Assembly (NCBI GenBank): GCA_964429695.1
Contig: CAYSCS010000014.1
Coordinates: forward strand, 1-27,516
Source: CAYSCS01 sp964429695
GTDB lineage: Bacteria > Acidobacteriota > Aminicenantia > Aminicenantales > Aminicenantaceae
Direction: 5' to 3'
DNA: 27,516 bases
Below the pieces are notes generated by a model. That model was not told the origin of the DNA. It did no database searches and saw nothing but the letters and a program-made list of their open reading frames with translations. Positions 6,956 to 14,515 of the stretch are shown piece after piece. The translations under genes were made by a program, and so were the position numbers. Position 1 is the first letter of the stretch; each line of letters begins with the position of its first letter.

Positions 6956-7984
6956 TCAATCTTTCCTTATCTCAAATTTCCATCCTGTAAGCCTTGAAGC
7001 AAGCTTGACATTGATTCCGCCCTTCCCGATTGCGAGAGAGAGTTGGTCTTTCGAGACGACAGCCTGGATAATTTTTTCTTCCTTGTTGAGGATGAAGGCC
7101 TTCTCCACTTTTGCCGGGCTGAGTGCAGACTTCGCATAGGTAATTGGATTCTCAGACCATTGGATTATGTCTATTTTTTCTCCACAAAGTTCTTGGCTTA
7201 TGGCTAAGATCCTGTTTCCTTTTATTCCAATGCAGGCTCCAATTGGGTCTATGTCTTTTTCTTTACTAAACACAGCCACCTTTGCTCTCTCACCAGGTTG
7301 ACGAACTATGTTTTTTATCTCAATGTTTCCATTTGCTATTTCAGGTATCTCGAGCTCAAGGAGTTTGGCCAGGAACTTTGGATCAGTTCTTGAGACTATC
7401 ACTTGAGGGCCTCTATTTTCTTTGAGTACTTTGATTATGACTGCTTTCACTCTGTCGCCTCTTTTGAATTCATCATTTTTCAATTTTTCCCTGAAAGGAA
7501 GGAGCACATCTACCTTATTTACCTCAATGATCATGTTGTTGTTCGTCTCAAATCTCCTCAAGATGCCAGTCACTATCTCTCCTTGTCGAGGGGCAAACAT
7601 GTTGTAGATTCGTTCCTGCTCTGCATCTCTAACCTTCTGGAAAATTACTTGCTTTGCTGCTTGAGCCGCAATTCGTCCCAGGGTTTCAGAGGGAAGGTCT
7701 ATTTCTATGGTCTCATTCAACTTGGCATTAAAGTTAATTTTTTTTGCTTCTTCAAGACTTATTTCAGAGGAAAGGTCTTTAGGGTCCTCGACAACTTTCT
7801 TAACTGCATAAACTCTCAGCTCTCCCTTTTCAGGGTAAAAAGAGATATTGACATTCTCATTGTGGGTGAAGTATTTCGACGAGGCAATTTTGAGGGATTC
7901 TTCAATGGCATTCACTATCACTCCAGTTTCCACTCTTCTTTCTTTGCTAATCTGGAGGATTGTATTCCAGACGTTAACCTTCAT
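6956..7984 (-). CDS. nusA: Transcription termination/antitermination factor NusA
   Basis: NusA binds RNA polymerase and nascent RNA and affects pausing, termination and antitermination. The 342-aa product carries the N-terminal polymerase-binding domain ('ERRVETGVIVNAIEESLKIA'), an S1 domain near 130-200 ('GEIVTGILRRFETNNNMIIEV'), KH1 with 'GACIGIKGNRI' and KH2 with 'AIGKGGINVKLASRLTGW'. It ends after KH2, without the acidic C-terminal repeats of E. coli NusA, as is usual outside proteobacteria. ATG 7984 is preceded by GAGGA. It is the first gene of its operon: rimP, its common upstream partner, is absent, and a strong promoter lies directly upstream. Confidence 0.96.
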   Translation of the reverse strand: MKVNVWNTILQISKERRVETGVIVNAIEESLKIASSKYFTHNENVNISFYPEKGELRVYAVKKVVEDPKDLSSEISLEEAKKINFNAKLNETIEIDLPSETLGRIAAQAAKQVIFQKVRDAEQERIYNMFAPRQGEIVTGILRRFETNNNMIIEVNKVDVLLPFREKLKNDEFKRGDRVKAVIIKVLKENRGPQVIVSRTDPKFLAKLLELEIPEIANGNIEIKNIVRQPGERAKVAVFSKEKDIDPIGACIGIKGNRILAISQELCGEKIDIIQWSENPITYAKSALSPAKVEKAFILNKEEKIIQAVVSKDQLSLAIGKGGINVKLASRLTGWKFEIRKD

Positions 7985-8029
7985 CGAGCATTTCCTCGGT
8001 TGATTTCTTCAGACGATAAATGGTTGAAA

Positions 8030-8058
8030 ATTATAACTTAAAAAGAGGATAATATCAA
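8030..8058 (-). promoter_or_regulatory. Sigma70-type promoter of the nusA operon
   Basis: Read on the minus strand, TTGATA (8053-8058) is followed after exactly 17 bases by a perfect TATAAT (8030-8035). The leader to the nusA ATG at 7984 would be about 40 bases with GAGGA as ribosome site. This explains why nusA can be the first gene without rimP. Confidence 0.8.
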
Positions 8059-8121
8059 ATTTTAAAAACCTAAGCTTAGAAAAAAACCTGCGCTACTTAT
8101 ATCAGGGAAATAATTTTTGCT

Positions 8122-10086
8122 TCATATGATAAGAGGAGCAAAGACAAGACTGACTACCGCCATCAATTTGATGAGGATATTCATCGAGGGTCCTGAAGTA
8201 TCTTTCAAAGGGTCACCTACTGTGTCTCCGACAACGGAGGCAGCGTGAGCAGGGCTCCCCTTTCCTCCGAGATTCCCTTCTTCTATCCATTTTTTTGCGT
8301 TATCCCAGGCTGCACCGGCATTTGCCATAAAAATACCAAGCAAAACCCCGCTCGAAGTCGCACCTGCCAGGAAACCTCCCAAGCATTCTTTTCCTATGGC
8401 AAAACCCATGAAAAGAGGTATTCCCACCGCAAGAAGTCCAGGAAGAATCATTTCTCTCAGAGCACCTCGAGTGACAATGTCTATGCAACGGTCAGAATCG
8501 GGCTTAGCTTCGCCCTCAATCAGTCCTTTGATTTCCCTGAATTGCCTTCTTATCTCTAACACAAGTTTGTTTGCCGCTCTCCCCACTGCCTTTATAGTAA
8601 GGGAGGAAATCACGAAAGGCATTAGGGCGCCAATTAAAAGACCAACGACTGTTTCTACTTGGGTAAGGCTTATCACAGAAGCCTTGATTGTTTTCTGATA
8701 GGCAGAGAAGAGGGCAAGGGCTGTAAGAGCCGCAGACCCAATGGCAAATCCTTTGCCGATGGCTGCTGTTGTGTTTCCTAGGGCATCCAGCTTATCTGTA
8801 ATTTTGCGGATTTCAGGGTTTGCCTTTGACATCTCTGCAATTCCTCCCGCATTGTCTGCGATCGGCCCATAAGAATCTGTAGACATCACAATGCCTATAG
8901 TTGCTAACATTCCCACAGCCGAGATTCCTATACCGTAGAGCCCGGAGAGTTTGTAAGAGAGGTAAATTGAGCCGGCTATTGTCAACAGAGGAAGAATGGT
9001 GCTTTGAAAACCTATAGCGAGACCTATGATTATGGTGGGGGCGCTTCCTGTCTGAGCGGTTTGGGCAATCACTTTGATTGGAGGACCAGAGGTGAAATAC
9101 TCACTTTCCAAGCCGATGAGAATTCCAGCCAACATCCCACTCAAAACCGCCCAGAAAATGTTTAATCCTCCCAGAGTAATTTTAATGCAGAGGAATGCCC
9201 CTATGAGAAAGAGTATGGAACTGGAATAAGTTGCATTCCGCAGTGCAGATTGAGGGGAAAAATTTTTGAAGATGTTTATGGAAAGAACGCCTAGAATGGA
9301 ACTCAAGAGCCCAATCACAATCAAAATCAGGGGAAGGGACATGTAGAGAAGCGAGGGGGAAAGGGTTGAGCCAATGGCCATTGAAGCAATCACTGAGCCC
9401 ACATAGCTCTCGAAGAGGTCTGCTCCCATTCCTGCCGTATCTCCCACGTTATCTCCTACGTTATCCGCAATGACACCCGGATTTCTTGGGTCATCTTCAG
9501 GGATCTTCTCCTCAATTTTTCCCACAAGGTCAGCTCCCACATCTGCGCTCTTGGTGTAGATGCCACCTCCCACACGAGCAAAGAGAGCCACCGAGCTTGC
9601 ACCCATGGCAAACCCATTGATGATCTTAGGGTCTTTAGTGAAAAAGAAAAAAATTCCAACGCCCACAACTCCTAGAGCTGCGACTGAAATACCCATAACA
9701 GCTCCACCCTCAAGGGCTATCCTTAGAGCCTGAGGCATGCCACCGAGGATAGCGCCCTGAGTTGTCCTCACCGCTGAACGCGTTGAGCCTTTGAGACCGA
9801 TGAATCCCGCAAGCATGGAACAAGTCGCTCCTGAGAGGAAGGCCAGGCTTGTGGAAAGAGAAAGCAGGCGCCAAAGGATGAGGAAGACTACCCCCACAAA
9901 TATTATGATATAAGTGTATTCCCTCCGGAGAAAGATCATCGCTCCTGAGTGAATAGCATCTGCAATCTCATTCATCAATTCATTCCCCGAAGGATATCTC
10001 TTTATTAAGAAGTAGAGAGTGAGGGCAAAGAAAAAGCCAACGATTCCGATTAGGAATGAATAGGGTGTCAAGTTTAGAAGCCACAT
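8122..10086 (-). CDS. hppA: Membrane-bound pyrophosphatase, K+-dependent type (H+ or Na+ pump)
   Basis: This integral membrane enzyme hydrolyses pyrophosphate and pumps H+ or Na+. The 654-aa product has many hydrophobic segments and the family motifs: 'DVGADLVGK' (182-190), 'EDDPRNP' (197-203), 'DNVGDNVGD' (208-216) and C-terminal 'GDTVGDPLKDTSGPSMN'. At residues 437-446 'GNTTAAIGKG' has Ala441 and Gly444 where K+-independent enzymes carry Lys and Thr, so it belongs to the K+-dependent group, which includes both Na+- and H+-pumping members. Glu226 ('FESY') is present; ion choice cannot be decided by reading alone. It has its own promoter (10119-10147) and is not in the nusA operon. The PPi released by ATP sulfurylase could feed it. 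Confidence 0.95.
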   Translation of the reverse strand: MWLLNLTPYSFLIGIVGFFFALTLYFLIKRYPSGNELMNEIADAIHSGAMIFLRREYTYIIIFVGVVFLILWRLLSLSTSLAFLSGATCSMLAGFIGLKGSTRSAVRTTQGAILGGMPQALRIALEGGAVMGISVAALGVVGVGIFFFFTKDPKIINGFAMGASSVALFARVGGGIYTKSADVGADLVGKIEEKIPEDDPRNPGVIADNVGDNVGDTAGMGADLFESYVGSVIASMAIGSTLSPSLLYMSLPLILIVIGLLSSILGVLSINIFKNFSPQSALRNATYSSSILFLIGAFLCIKITLGGLNIFWAVLSGMLAGILIGLESEYFTSGPPIKVIAQTAQTGSAPTIIIGLAIGFQSTILPLLTIAGSIYLSYKLSGLYGIGISAVGMLATIGIVMSTDSYGPIADNAGGIAEMSKANPEIRKITDKLDALGNTTAAIGKGFAIGSAALTALALFSAYQKTIKASVISLTQVETVVGLLIGALMPFVISSLTIKAVGRAANKLVLEIRRQFREIKGLIEGEAKPDSDRCIDIVTRGALREMILPGLLAVGIPLFMGFAIGKECLGGFLAGATSSGVLLGIFMANAGAAWDNAKKWIEEGNLGGKGSPAHAASVVGDTVGDPLKDTSGPSMNILIKLMAVVSLVFAPLII

Positions 10087-10118
10087 GAGTTAAGGTCCTT
10101 CATAAAAAATGAAATCGA

Positions 10119-10147
10119 TGTATAACACATTCCTCAAAAAATTTCAA
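10119..10147 (-). promoter_or_regulatory. Sigma70-type promoter of hppA
   Basis: On the minus strand TTGAAA (10142-10147), a 17-base spacer and TATACA (10119-10124) precede the hppA ATG at 10086, with AAGGA as ribosome site. The -35 box lies 19 bases from the inferred end of the transposon remnant, so the insertion spared the promoter. Confidence 0.7.
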
Positions 10148-10166
10148 TTTAAGCAAGGAGGAGTGT

Positions 10167-10197
10167 TACGTAACCTTTAAAACTGGACATTTAGGAA
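10167..10197 (+). repeat. Left terminal inverted repeat of integrase-core IS
   Basis: Pairs imperfectly with 11377-11406; the shared blocks are CGTAAC at the outer end and GGACATT further in, with one single-base length difference between them. Confidence 0.65.
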
Positions 10198-10236
10198 CAC
10201 GAAAGCGGACATATAATTTCTTTAAAAAGACTATAG

Positions 10237-11320
10237 CTATTGATATCCCTCAAAATGATATTGCCAGATTTTCTGATTATTAGAGAGGGCCATAAGTTTT
10301 CTCCCGGGGATAAAGGCTACAATGACCTTTCTTCCTGGTAATTGATTTATCTTATAAGTCATCCCTTGGAATTTAATAGTTCCATCCGAATAAACTGTTC
10401 TTTAAAAATGGAGGGAAAAGATAGCTCTAAATCTTTTTCCTGGGGAAGAGGCCGAAGCTTCGTTCCCTTCTCTTGGATCGCCTTCTTCCATCTTACGGCG
10501 GGGATTTCCTCTGTCTCCTGATGAACTCTCTAGAAGTAATCAAGCCCTTTTTCGATCTTCCCCTTGGATTTCGCATCCTTGGCATAGAGAACAGCGATCT
10601 CTACTGAATTTAAGGCTCTCTTGAATTGGATTTTCCCTTCTTCCTCTGAGATCCGTCTGGTGTAATGGATACATTCTGATCCAAGTTTAAATTTAAAGAT
10701 GCTATGGCGCCTAACATAATAGGCCAAGGCGAAGCCATAGGTCTCAAAAATCTTCCGTGCCAGAGAGATGTGTCCCAGCCGAAAAACCAGGAATGAATCG
10801 GGAATGATCATCTTTGGTCATGATGAGATCATGGTATCCGCCGCTCCCAGGAAGCTAGACATGGCGAGAGGTGTCATGTTAGAAGAAAGCCCCCCACAGA
10901 GTCCATCTCAAACCGGAGACAAGGCTTCTTCTTTTCCTTGGGTGCTTGAAAATAATAGCCCTCTCTTATGGCGCATAGTCTTATAGTTTTGCGATGGATC
11001 GAAAGATGAAACCTTTTAGCAATGAGCTCCGATATATAAGCAGAGTTAAATCTTCCCCTATAGTAGTTTGCTTTCTTCCTGATATAAGAGAGCTCTTGGT
11101 GAAGAAAATCTTCAACCTCCTTTGTCAGAGAACGTTTCTGGCTTTCTTAAGAGGGTGGATAGCCTAAAAGGTTGCTTGTTAATCTGAGCTTTAAGCCATG
11201 TTTGCCGCAACTCATAAAGCTGGCTCCTTTTTCGACTTCAGAAAGATGATGATCATTAAATTGCTCTAAGACATACTCTATCCATCTAGTTGATGTTCGT
11301 TTGCCTAACTATTCGGTCAT
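10237..11320 (-). pseudogene. Broken integrase-core transposase
   Basis: The minus strand begins with a strong ribosome site (AAGGAGG at 11330) and ATG at 11320, but codon 4 is already TAG. Fragments in sequence along the gene include an N-terminal helix-turn-helix-like part ('LTKEVEDFLHQELSYIR', 'NSAYISELIAKRFHLSIHRKTI'), the start of the DDE core in a shifted frame ('MILMTKDDHSRFIP'), then 'YYVRRHSIFKFKLGSECIHYTRR' and 'EIAVLYAKDAKSKGKIEKGLDYF' (10530-10811, the longest intact piece). The C-terminal part is split over two frames ('RWKKAIQEKGTKLRPLPQEKD', 'GMTYKINQLPGRKVIVAFIPG', 'NNQKIWQYHF') and ends at TAG 10237-10239. Several stops and at least two frameshifts make it non-functional. The rve-type core is clear; the exact IS family is not. 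Confidence 0.8.
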
Positions 11321-11376
11321 TGAAATACCTCCTTTTTAAAGGAAGTATTTCAACCCGAACTGGGTACTTTTGTAAA

Positions 11377-11406
11377 TTCTTTAATGTCCGGTTTCGATGT
11401 TACGCA
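11377..11406 (-). repeat. Right terminal inverted repeat of integrase-core IS
   Basis: Imperfect reverse complement of 10167-10197. It ends 19 bases before the -35 box of the next gene's promoter. Confidence 0.65.
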
Positions 11407-11425
11407 TCATAGTAATTTTTATCAG

Positions 11426-11454
11426 TTGAAAAAAAAGGGCCTCTAGTGTATAAA
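11426..11454 (+). promoter_or_regulatory. Sigma70-type promoter of the RHH gene and sulfate-activation operon
   Basis: TTGAAA (11426-11431), a 17-base spacer and TATAAA (11449-11454) lie 53 bases ahead of the ATG at 11508. It is the only good promoter seen upstream of the plus-strand block and may drive the genes from 11508 to 18657. An RHH protein as first product would be well placed to autoregulate it; I saw no clear operator palindrome. Confidence 0.7.
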
Positions 11455-11507
11455 TTATTTTTTAATAAGTTAATTTCTAATTTTATTGAAGATAAGAGGA
11501 GAATAAA

Positions 11508-11723
11508 ATGGAAAAAGAATTTATGACTGTTTCCATTCCCACTTCCCTTTATAAAAAAATAGAGGAAAAGATAAAAGGCACTGAGGTGACATCTGTCTCA
11601 AGTTACATCACCAAAATAATCAGAGAAAACCTAGCTAAAGAGGAGGAAAATAAGGAGGCGTTCTCGCATGAAGATGAGGAGAAGGTAAAAGAGAGGCTGC
11701 GTGCTTTAGGGTATATAGATTGA
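11508..11723 (+). CDS. Small ribbon-helix-helix protein with C-terminal LGYID tail
   Basis: This 71-aa protein starts at an ATG with AGAGGAG as ribosome site. Residues 5-44 look like a CopG/Arc-type ribbon-helix-helix: a short strand 'FMTVSIPTSLY', helix 'KKIEEKIKG', turn 'TEVTSVSSY' and helix 'ITKIIRENLAKE'. A charged linker leads to the C-terminus 'EEKVKERLRALGYID'. That tail is nearly the same as the ends of the sulfatase-fold protein (about 19.8 kb) and the AlkP protein (24.5 kb), and resembles the end of APS kinase. By family the RHH part should be a dimeric DNA binder, perhaps regulating this locus; the tail suggests it also shares a partner with the AlkP enzymes. Neither role is shown. 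Confidence 0.8.
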   Translation: MEKEFMTVSIPTSLYKKIEEKIKGTEVTSVSSYITKIIRENLAKEEENKEAFSHEDEEKVKERLRALGYID

Positions 11724-11741
11724 GCAAGTGTTAAGGAGTAG

Positions 11742-11915
11742 AAAAATGCCGATTATTTTAGCTCTGGCCAAGGTGATGTTGAACTGAATAAATTAGGGAT
11801 TATTAAGGAAAATTCAAATCAAGCTAAAACTAAAGATAAAAATTTCCAATTCATGAAAAATTCTCATCCGGAATTAGGGAAAATAAATGAAGTTTTTCGC
11901 TGGAGGTTAAAATGA
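11742..11915 (+). pseudogene. Possible frameshifted small gene between RHH gene and sat
   Basis: A ribosome site AAGGAG (11733-11738) is correctly spaced before ATG 11746, but that frame ends after 13 codons (TGA at 11785-11787). The overlapping frame one base back is open for 57 codons from 11742 and stops in a TGA at 11913-11915 that overlaps the sat ATG (ATGA), as in coupled genes. One indel near 11750 would join the two into a polar, lysine- and asparagine-rich protein of about 56 aa. I recognise no family. It may equally be chance open frame in AT-rich DNA. Confidence 0.3.
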
Positions 11916-13060
11916 TTGCCCCGCATGGTGGAAGGCTGGTTGAAAGAGTTCTTCATGGAGAAGAGAGGGAAGAAGCGCTGGAGAGAGCCTTGAGATTACC
12001 CTCCCTAAGGCTAACTGCGGACCTTATAAGTGATGTTGAAAACATCGCCTTCGGTGTTTATAGCCCTCTTGAGGGTTTTTTAGGAAAGGATGATTTTCAG
12101 AATGTCCTCAATCAAATGAGGCTGCAAAACGACCTTCCCTGGACAATTCCAATCGTGCTCGACGTTGAAAGGGAAATGGCAGAGAAATTGAAGGAAGGAG
12201 AAGATGTTGCTCTTTTTAACGAGGAGGGCGCTCCTGTGGCCATTCTTCATCTTGAAGAAAAGTATGGATACGATAAAGAAGAAATGGCAGAGAAAGTTTT
12301 TCAGACAAAAGACCCCGCCCATCCCGGTGTGGCTAAGGTGCTTTCGATGAAGGATGTTCTTTTAGGGGGAAAAATCGACCTTCTCTATCAAGCCCCCACT
12401 CCATTCGATAAATACAAACTTAAACCGATTGAAACTAGAATTCTGTTTAAAGAAAAGGGATGGCGGACAGTGGTCGGGTTTCAAACTCGAAATACACCCC
12501 ATATCGGGCATGAATACGTCCAGAAGACAGCTCTTACCTTTACAGATGGGATATTCGTCAATCCCGTGATCGGGCGAAAGAAGAAAGGTGATTTCAAAGA
12601 TGAGGTGATTATTGCTTCCTACGATGAGTTGATCCGAAATTATTACCTTAAGGAAAGAGCCGTAATCGTCATTCTTCAAATGGAGATGAGGTATGCGGGT
12701 CCAAGAGAGGCAATTCATCATGCCATAATCAGAAAGAACTTCGGCTGCACTCATATCATAATCGGCAGGGACCATGCAGGAGTTGGGAATTATTATCCTC
12801 CCTATGCGGCACAAGAGATTTTCGAGGAATTTCCAGATCTTGGGATTGTCCCCCTCTTTTTCAAGTCCTTTTATTATTGCAAGAAATGTCAATCAGTGGT
12901 CAATGAGAAAATATGCCCTCACCCTCAATCCGAGCACATAAACTTTTCAGGGACAAAAATAAGAGAAATGCTTATCAAAGGTAAGATTCCTCCACCTGAA
13001 CTCATGAGGCCAGAGGTGGCAAGAGTCATCATTGGCTTTAAAAACCCTTTTGTCGAATGA
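11912..13060 (+). CDS. sat: Sulfate adenylyltransferase (ATP sulfurylase), zinc-type
   Basis: Sat makes adenosine 5'-phosphosulfate (APS) and PPi from sulfate and ATP. The 382-aa product starts 'MIAPHGGRLV', as homomeric Sat proteins do. It has the nucleotide motif 'QTRNTPHIGHEYV' (usual RNPPH, here RNTPH) with the HxGH histidines, and 'IIGRDHAGVGNYY' in the C-terminal part of the active site. Near the end 'YCKKCQSVVNEKICPH' supplies a Cys3His zinc site found in archaeal and thermophile-like Sat. There is no fused APS kinase; that is a separate gene at 14516. TGGAGG precedes the ATG by 5 bases, and the gene overlaps the next by 4 bases (ATGA). No APS or PAPS reductase gene is in the window, so sulfation rather than sulfate reduction is the likely purpose. 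Confidence 0.95.
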   Translation: MIAPHGGRLVERVLHGEEREEALERALRLPSLRLTADLISDVENIAFGVYSPLEGFLGKDDFQNVLNQMRLQNDLPWTIPIVLDVEREMAEKLKEGEDVALFNEEGAPVAILHLEEKYGYDKEEMAEKVFQTKDPAHPGVAKVLSMKDVLLGGKIDLLYQAPTPFDKYKLKPIETRILFKEKGWRTVVGFQTRNTPHIGHEYVQKTALTFTDGIFVNPVIGRKKKGDFKDEVIIASYDELIRNYYLKERAVIVILQMEMRYAGPREAIHHAIIRKNFGCTHIIIGRDHAGVGNYYPPYAAQEIFEEFPDLGIVPLFFKSFYYCKKCQSVVNEKICPHPQSEHINFSGTKIREMLIKGKIPPPELMRPEVARVIIGFKNPFVE

Positions 13061-14448
13061 GAGAGGTTTTCATGGATAAAAAAATATTGGTCATAGGTCT
13101 TGATAGTGCTCCAGGCGAGATTGTGTTTGAGAGAAGGAGTGATCTACCTGTTTTGAATGAGCTCATCGAGGGGGGAATGTACGGGAACTTGGCCAGTTCA
13201 GACCCTCCAATCACAATTCCTGCCTGGATGGTGATGTGCACAGGGAAGGATTCGGGAAGGCTCGGGCTTTACGGTTTCAGACACCGCAAGGACTATTCTT
13301 ACAAGAAGATTTGGATAGCCAATTCCTATTCAATAAAGGAGAAGGCTGTATGGAGGATAATAGAAGAGAAGGGAGGAAAAAGCTGCCTCATAAGCGTCCC
13401 TCCCAGTTACCCTCCTTATCCTGTAGCCGGAAACTTAATCTCCTGTTTCATAACCCCAGACGATAAGAAAGAATACACCCACCCTCCTGAATTGAGAAAA
13501 GAAATAGAAGAAAGATTCGGTGCCTATATTTTTGACATTGAATTCAGGACAGATGAAAAAGATAGGCTTCTTGAAGGAATATATGAGATGACGGCCAAGA
13601 GATTCGAGGTCATGAATCATCTCATAAGGCATAAGCCCTGGGATTTCTTCATGTTCGTTGAGATAGGAGTTGATAGGGTTCAGCATGCATTCTGGAAATT
13701 CACGGATAAAAACCATCACCTCTATATTCCTAACAATAAGTATGAAAATGTAATCCTGGACTATTACAGGGAGCTCGACAAAAGAATTGGCGAGCTCCTC
13801 TCAAACGTAGATAAAAATACGGTCATTCTCGTCGTCTCAGACCATGGTGCCAAAAGGATGAAGGGTGCTTTCTGCATAAATGAATGGTTAATTGAACAGG
13901 GAGATCTGGTGCTCAAGGAGCGCCCTCAGTCTCCTGTGAGCCTCGAGAAAGTTGAGGTAGATTGGTCTCATACTAAGGTCTGGGGATGGGGAGGTTATTA
14001 TGCAAGGCTTTTCTTGAATGTCGAAGGGAGAGAAGAACAGGGAATAATCTCACCAGAAGATTATGAAAAAGAAAGGGATTTATTAGCCGAAAGGATTGAG
14101 GCGATTAAGGGCCCGGGGGGAGAAGTGTGGAAGACACAGGTCATAAAACCTCAGGAATTTTTCAAGGAGACAAACGGGGATTATCCCGACCTTATGGTCT
14201 ATTTCGATGACCTTTACTGGCGCTCCGCGGGGACCCTTGGCCATCCAGACAAATATCTTCTGGAAAATGACACTGGCCCCGATGATGCTGTTCATGCCAA
14301 GGAGGGAATTTATATCATCTATGACCCGGAAAGAAGGCAAAGCAAAAAGAGGGATGCTCACATTCTGGATATAGCCCCTACCATCCTGCAGTGCATGGGG
14401 ATTCCCATCCCCAACGACATGAAGGGGAATCCCTTGCTTGAAGAATGA
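13057..14448 (+). CDS. AlkP-superfamily phosphodiesterase-like protein in the PAPS operon
   Basis: The 463-aa product (or 458 aa from the ATG at 13072, which has GAGAGG just upstream) belongs to the alkaline-phosphatase / type I phosphodiesterase superfamily. It shows the first metal site 'VIGLDSAPGE', the nucleophile region 'PPITIPAWMVMCTG' (Thr before Ile-Pro-Ala-Trp), 'GVDRVQHAFWKF' and 'VSDHGAKRMKGAF' with metal-binding Asp/His, and 'DAVHAKEGIY' with a late His. There is no signal peptide or membrane segment, so it is probably cytoplasmic. It sits between sat (4-bp overlap) and cysC, so it probably acts on a sulfur-activation or glycan nucleotide intermediate, but the substrate is unknown. 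It is similar in layout to the 545-aa AlkP protein at 24.5 kb but lacks that protein's LGYI tail. Confidence 0.85.
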   Translation: MREVFMDKKILVIGLDSAPGEIVFERRSDLPVLNELIEGGMYGNLASSDPPITIPAWMVMCTGKDSGRLGLYGFRHRKDYSYKKIWIANSYSIKEKAVWRIIEEKGGKSCLISVPPSYPPYPVAGNLISCFITPDDKKEYTHPPELRKEIEERFGAYIFDIEFRTDEKDRLLEGIYEMTAKRFEVMNHLIRHKPWDFFMFVEIGVDRVQHAFWKFTDKNHHLYIPNNKYENVILDYYRELDKRIGELLSNVDKNTVILVVSDHGAKRMKGAFCINEWLIEQGDLVLKERPQSPVSLEKVEVDWSHTKVWGWGGYYARLFLNVEGREEQGIISPEDYEKERDLLAERIEAIKGPGGEVWKTQVIKPQEFFKETNGDYPDLMVYFDDLYWRSAGTLGHPDKYLLENDTGPDDAVHAKEGIYIIYDPERRQSKKRDAHILDIAPTILQCMGIPIPNDMKGNPLLEE

Positions 14449-14515
14449 AGAGAGGATGGGAGAACGAGTCGCTTTAGGTTGAACCAAATTTATCTAAAAA
14501 AGGAGATGGCGCTCG

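Larger units (their letters stand above)
10167..11406 (-). mobile_element. Decayed integrase-core (rve/DDE) insertion sequence
   Basis: Imperfect terminal inverted repeats bound the element: 10167-10197 (TACGTAACCTTTAAAACTGG onward) and the reverse complement of 11377-11406 (TGCGTAACATCGAAACCGG onward). They share CGTAAC, AAAC[T/C]GGACATT and a final AA. Inside the left end GGACAT recurs 22 bases later (10185, 10207), about two helical turns, like transposase-binding repeats. The element is about 1.24 kb with a single minus-strand transposase, now broken. No convincing target duplication was seen. Confidence 0.75.

Noticed and set aside
8076..8095. Palindrome CTAAGCTTAG beside an A-run as hppA terminator
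   Set aside because: As a hairpin it leaves only a 3-bp stem after a normal loop; too weak to call a terminator.
10768..10986. Plus-strand open frame inside the integrase-core IS
   Set aside because: Antisense to the decayed transposase; no start signal.
10150..11420. Target-site duplication around the integrase-core IS
   Set aside because: The flanks just outside the two repeats do not match; the shared GTTACG lies within the repeats themselves.
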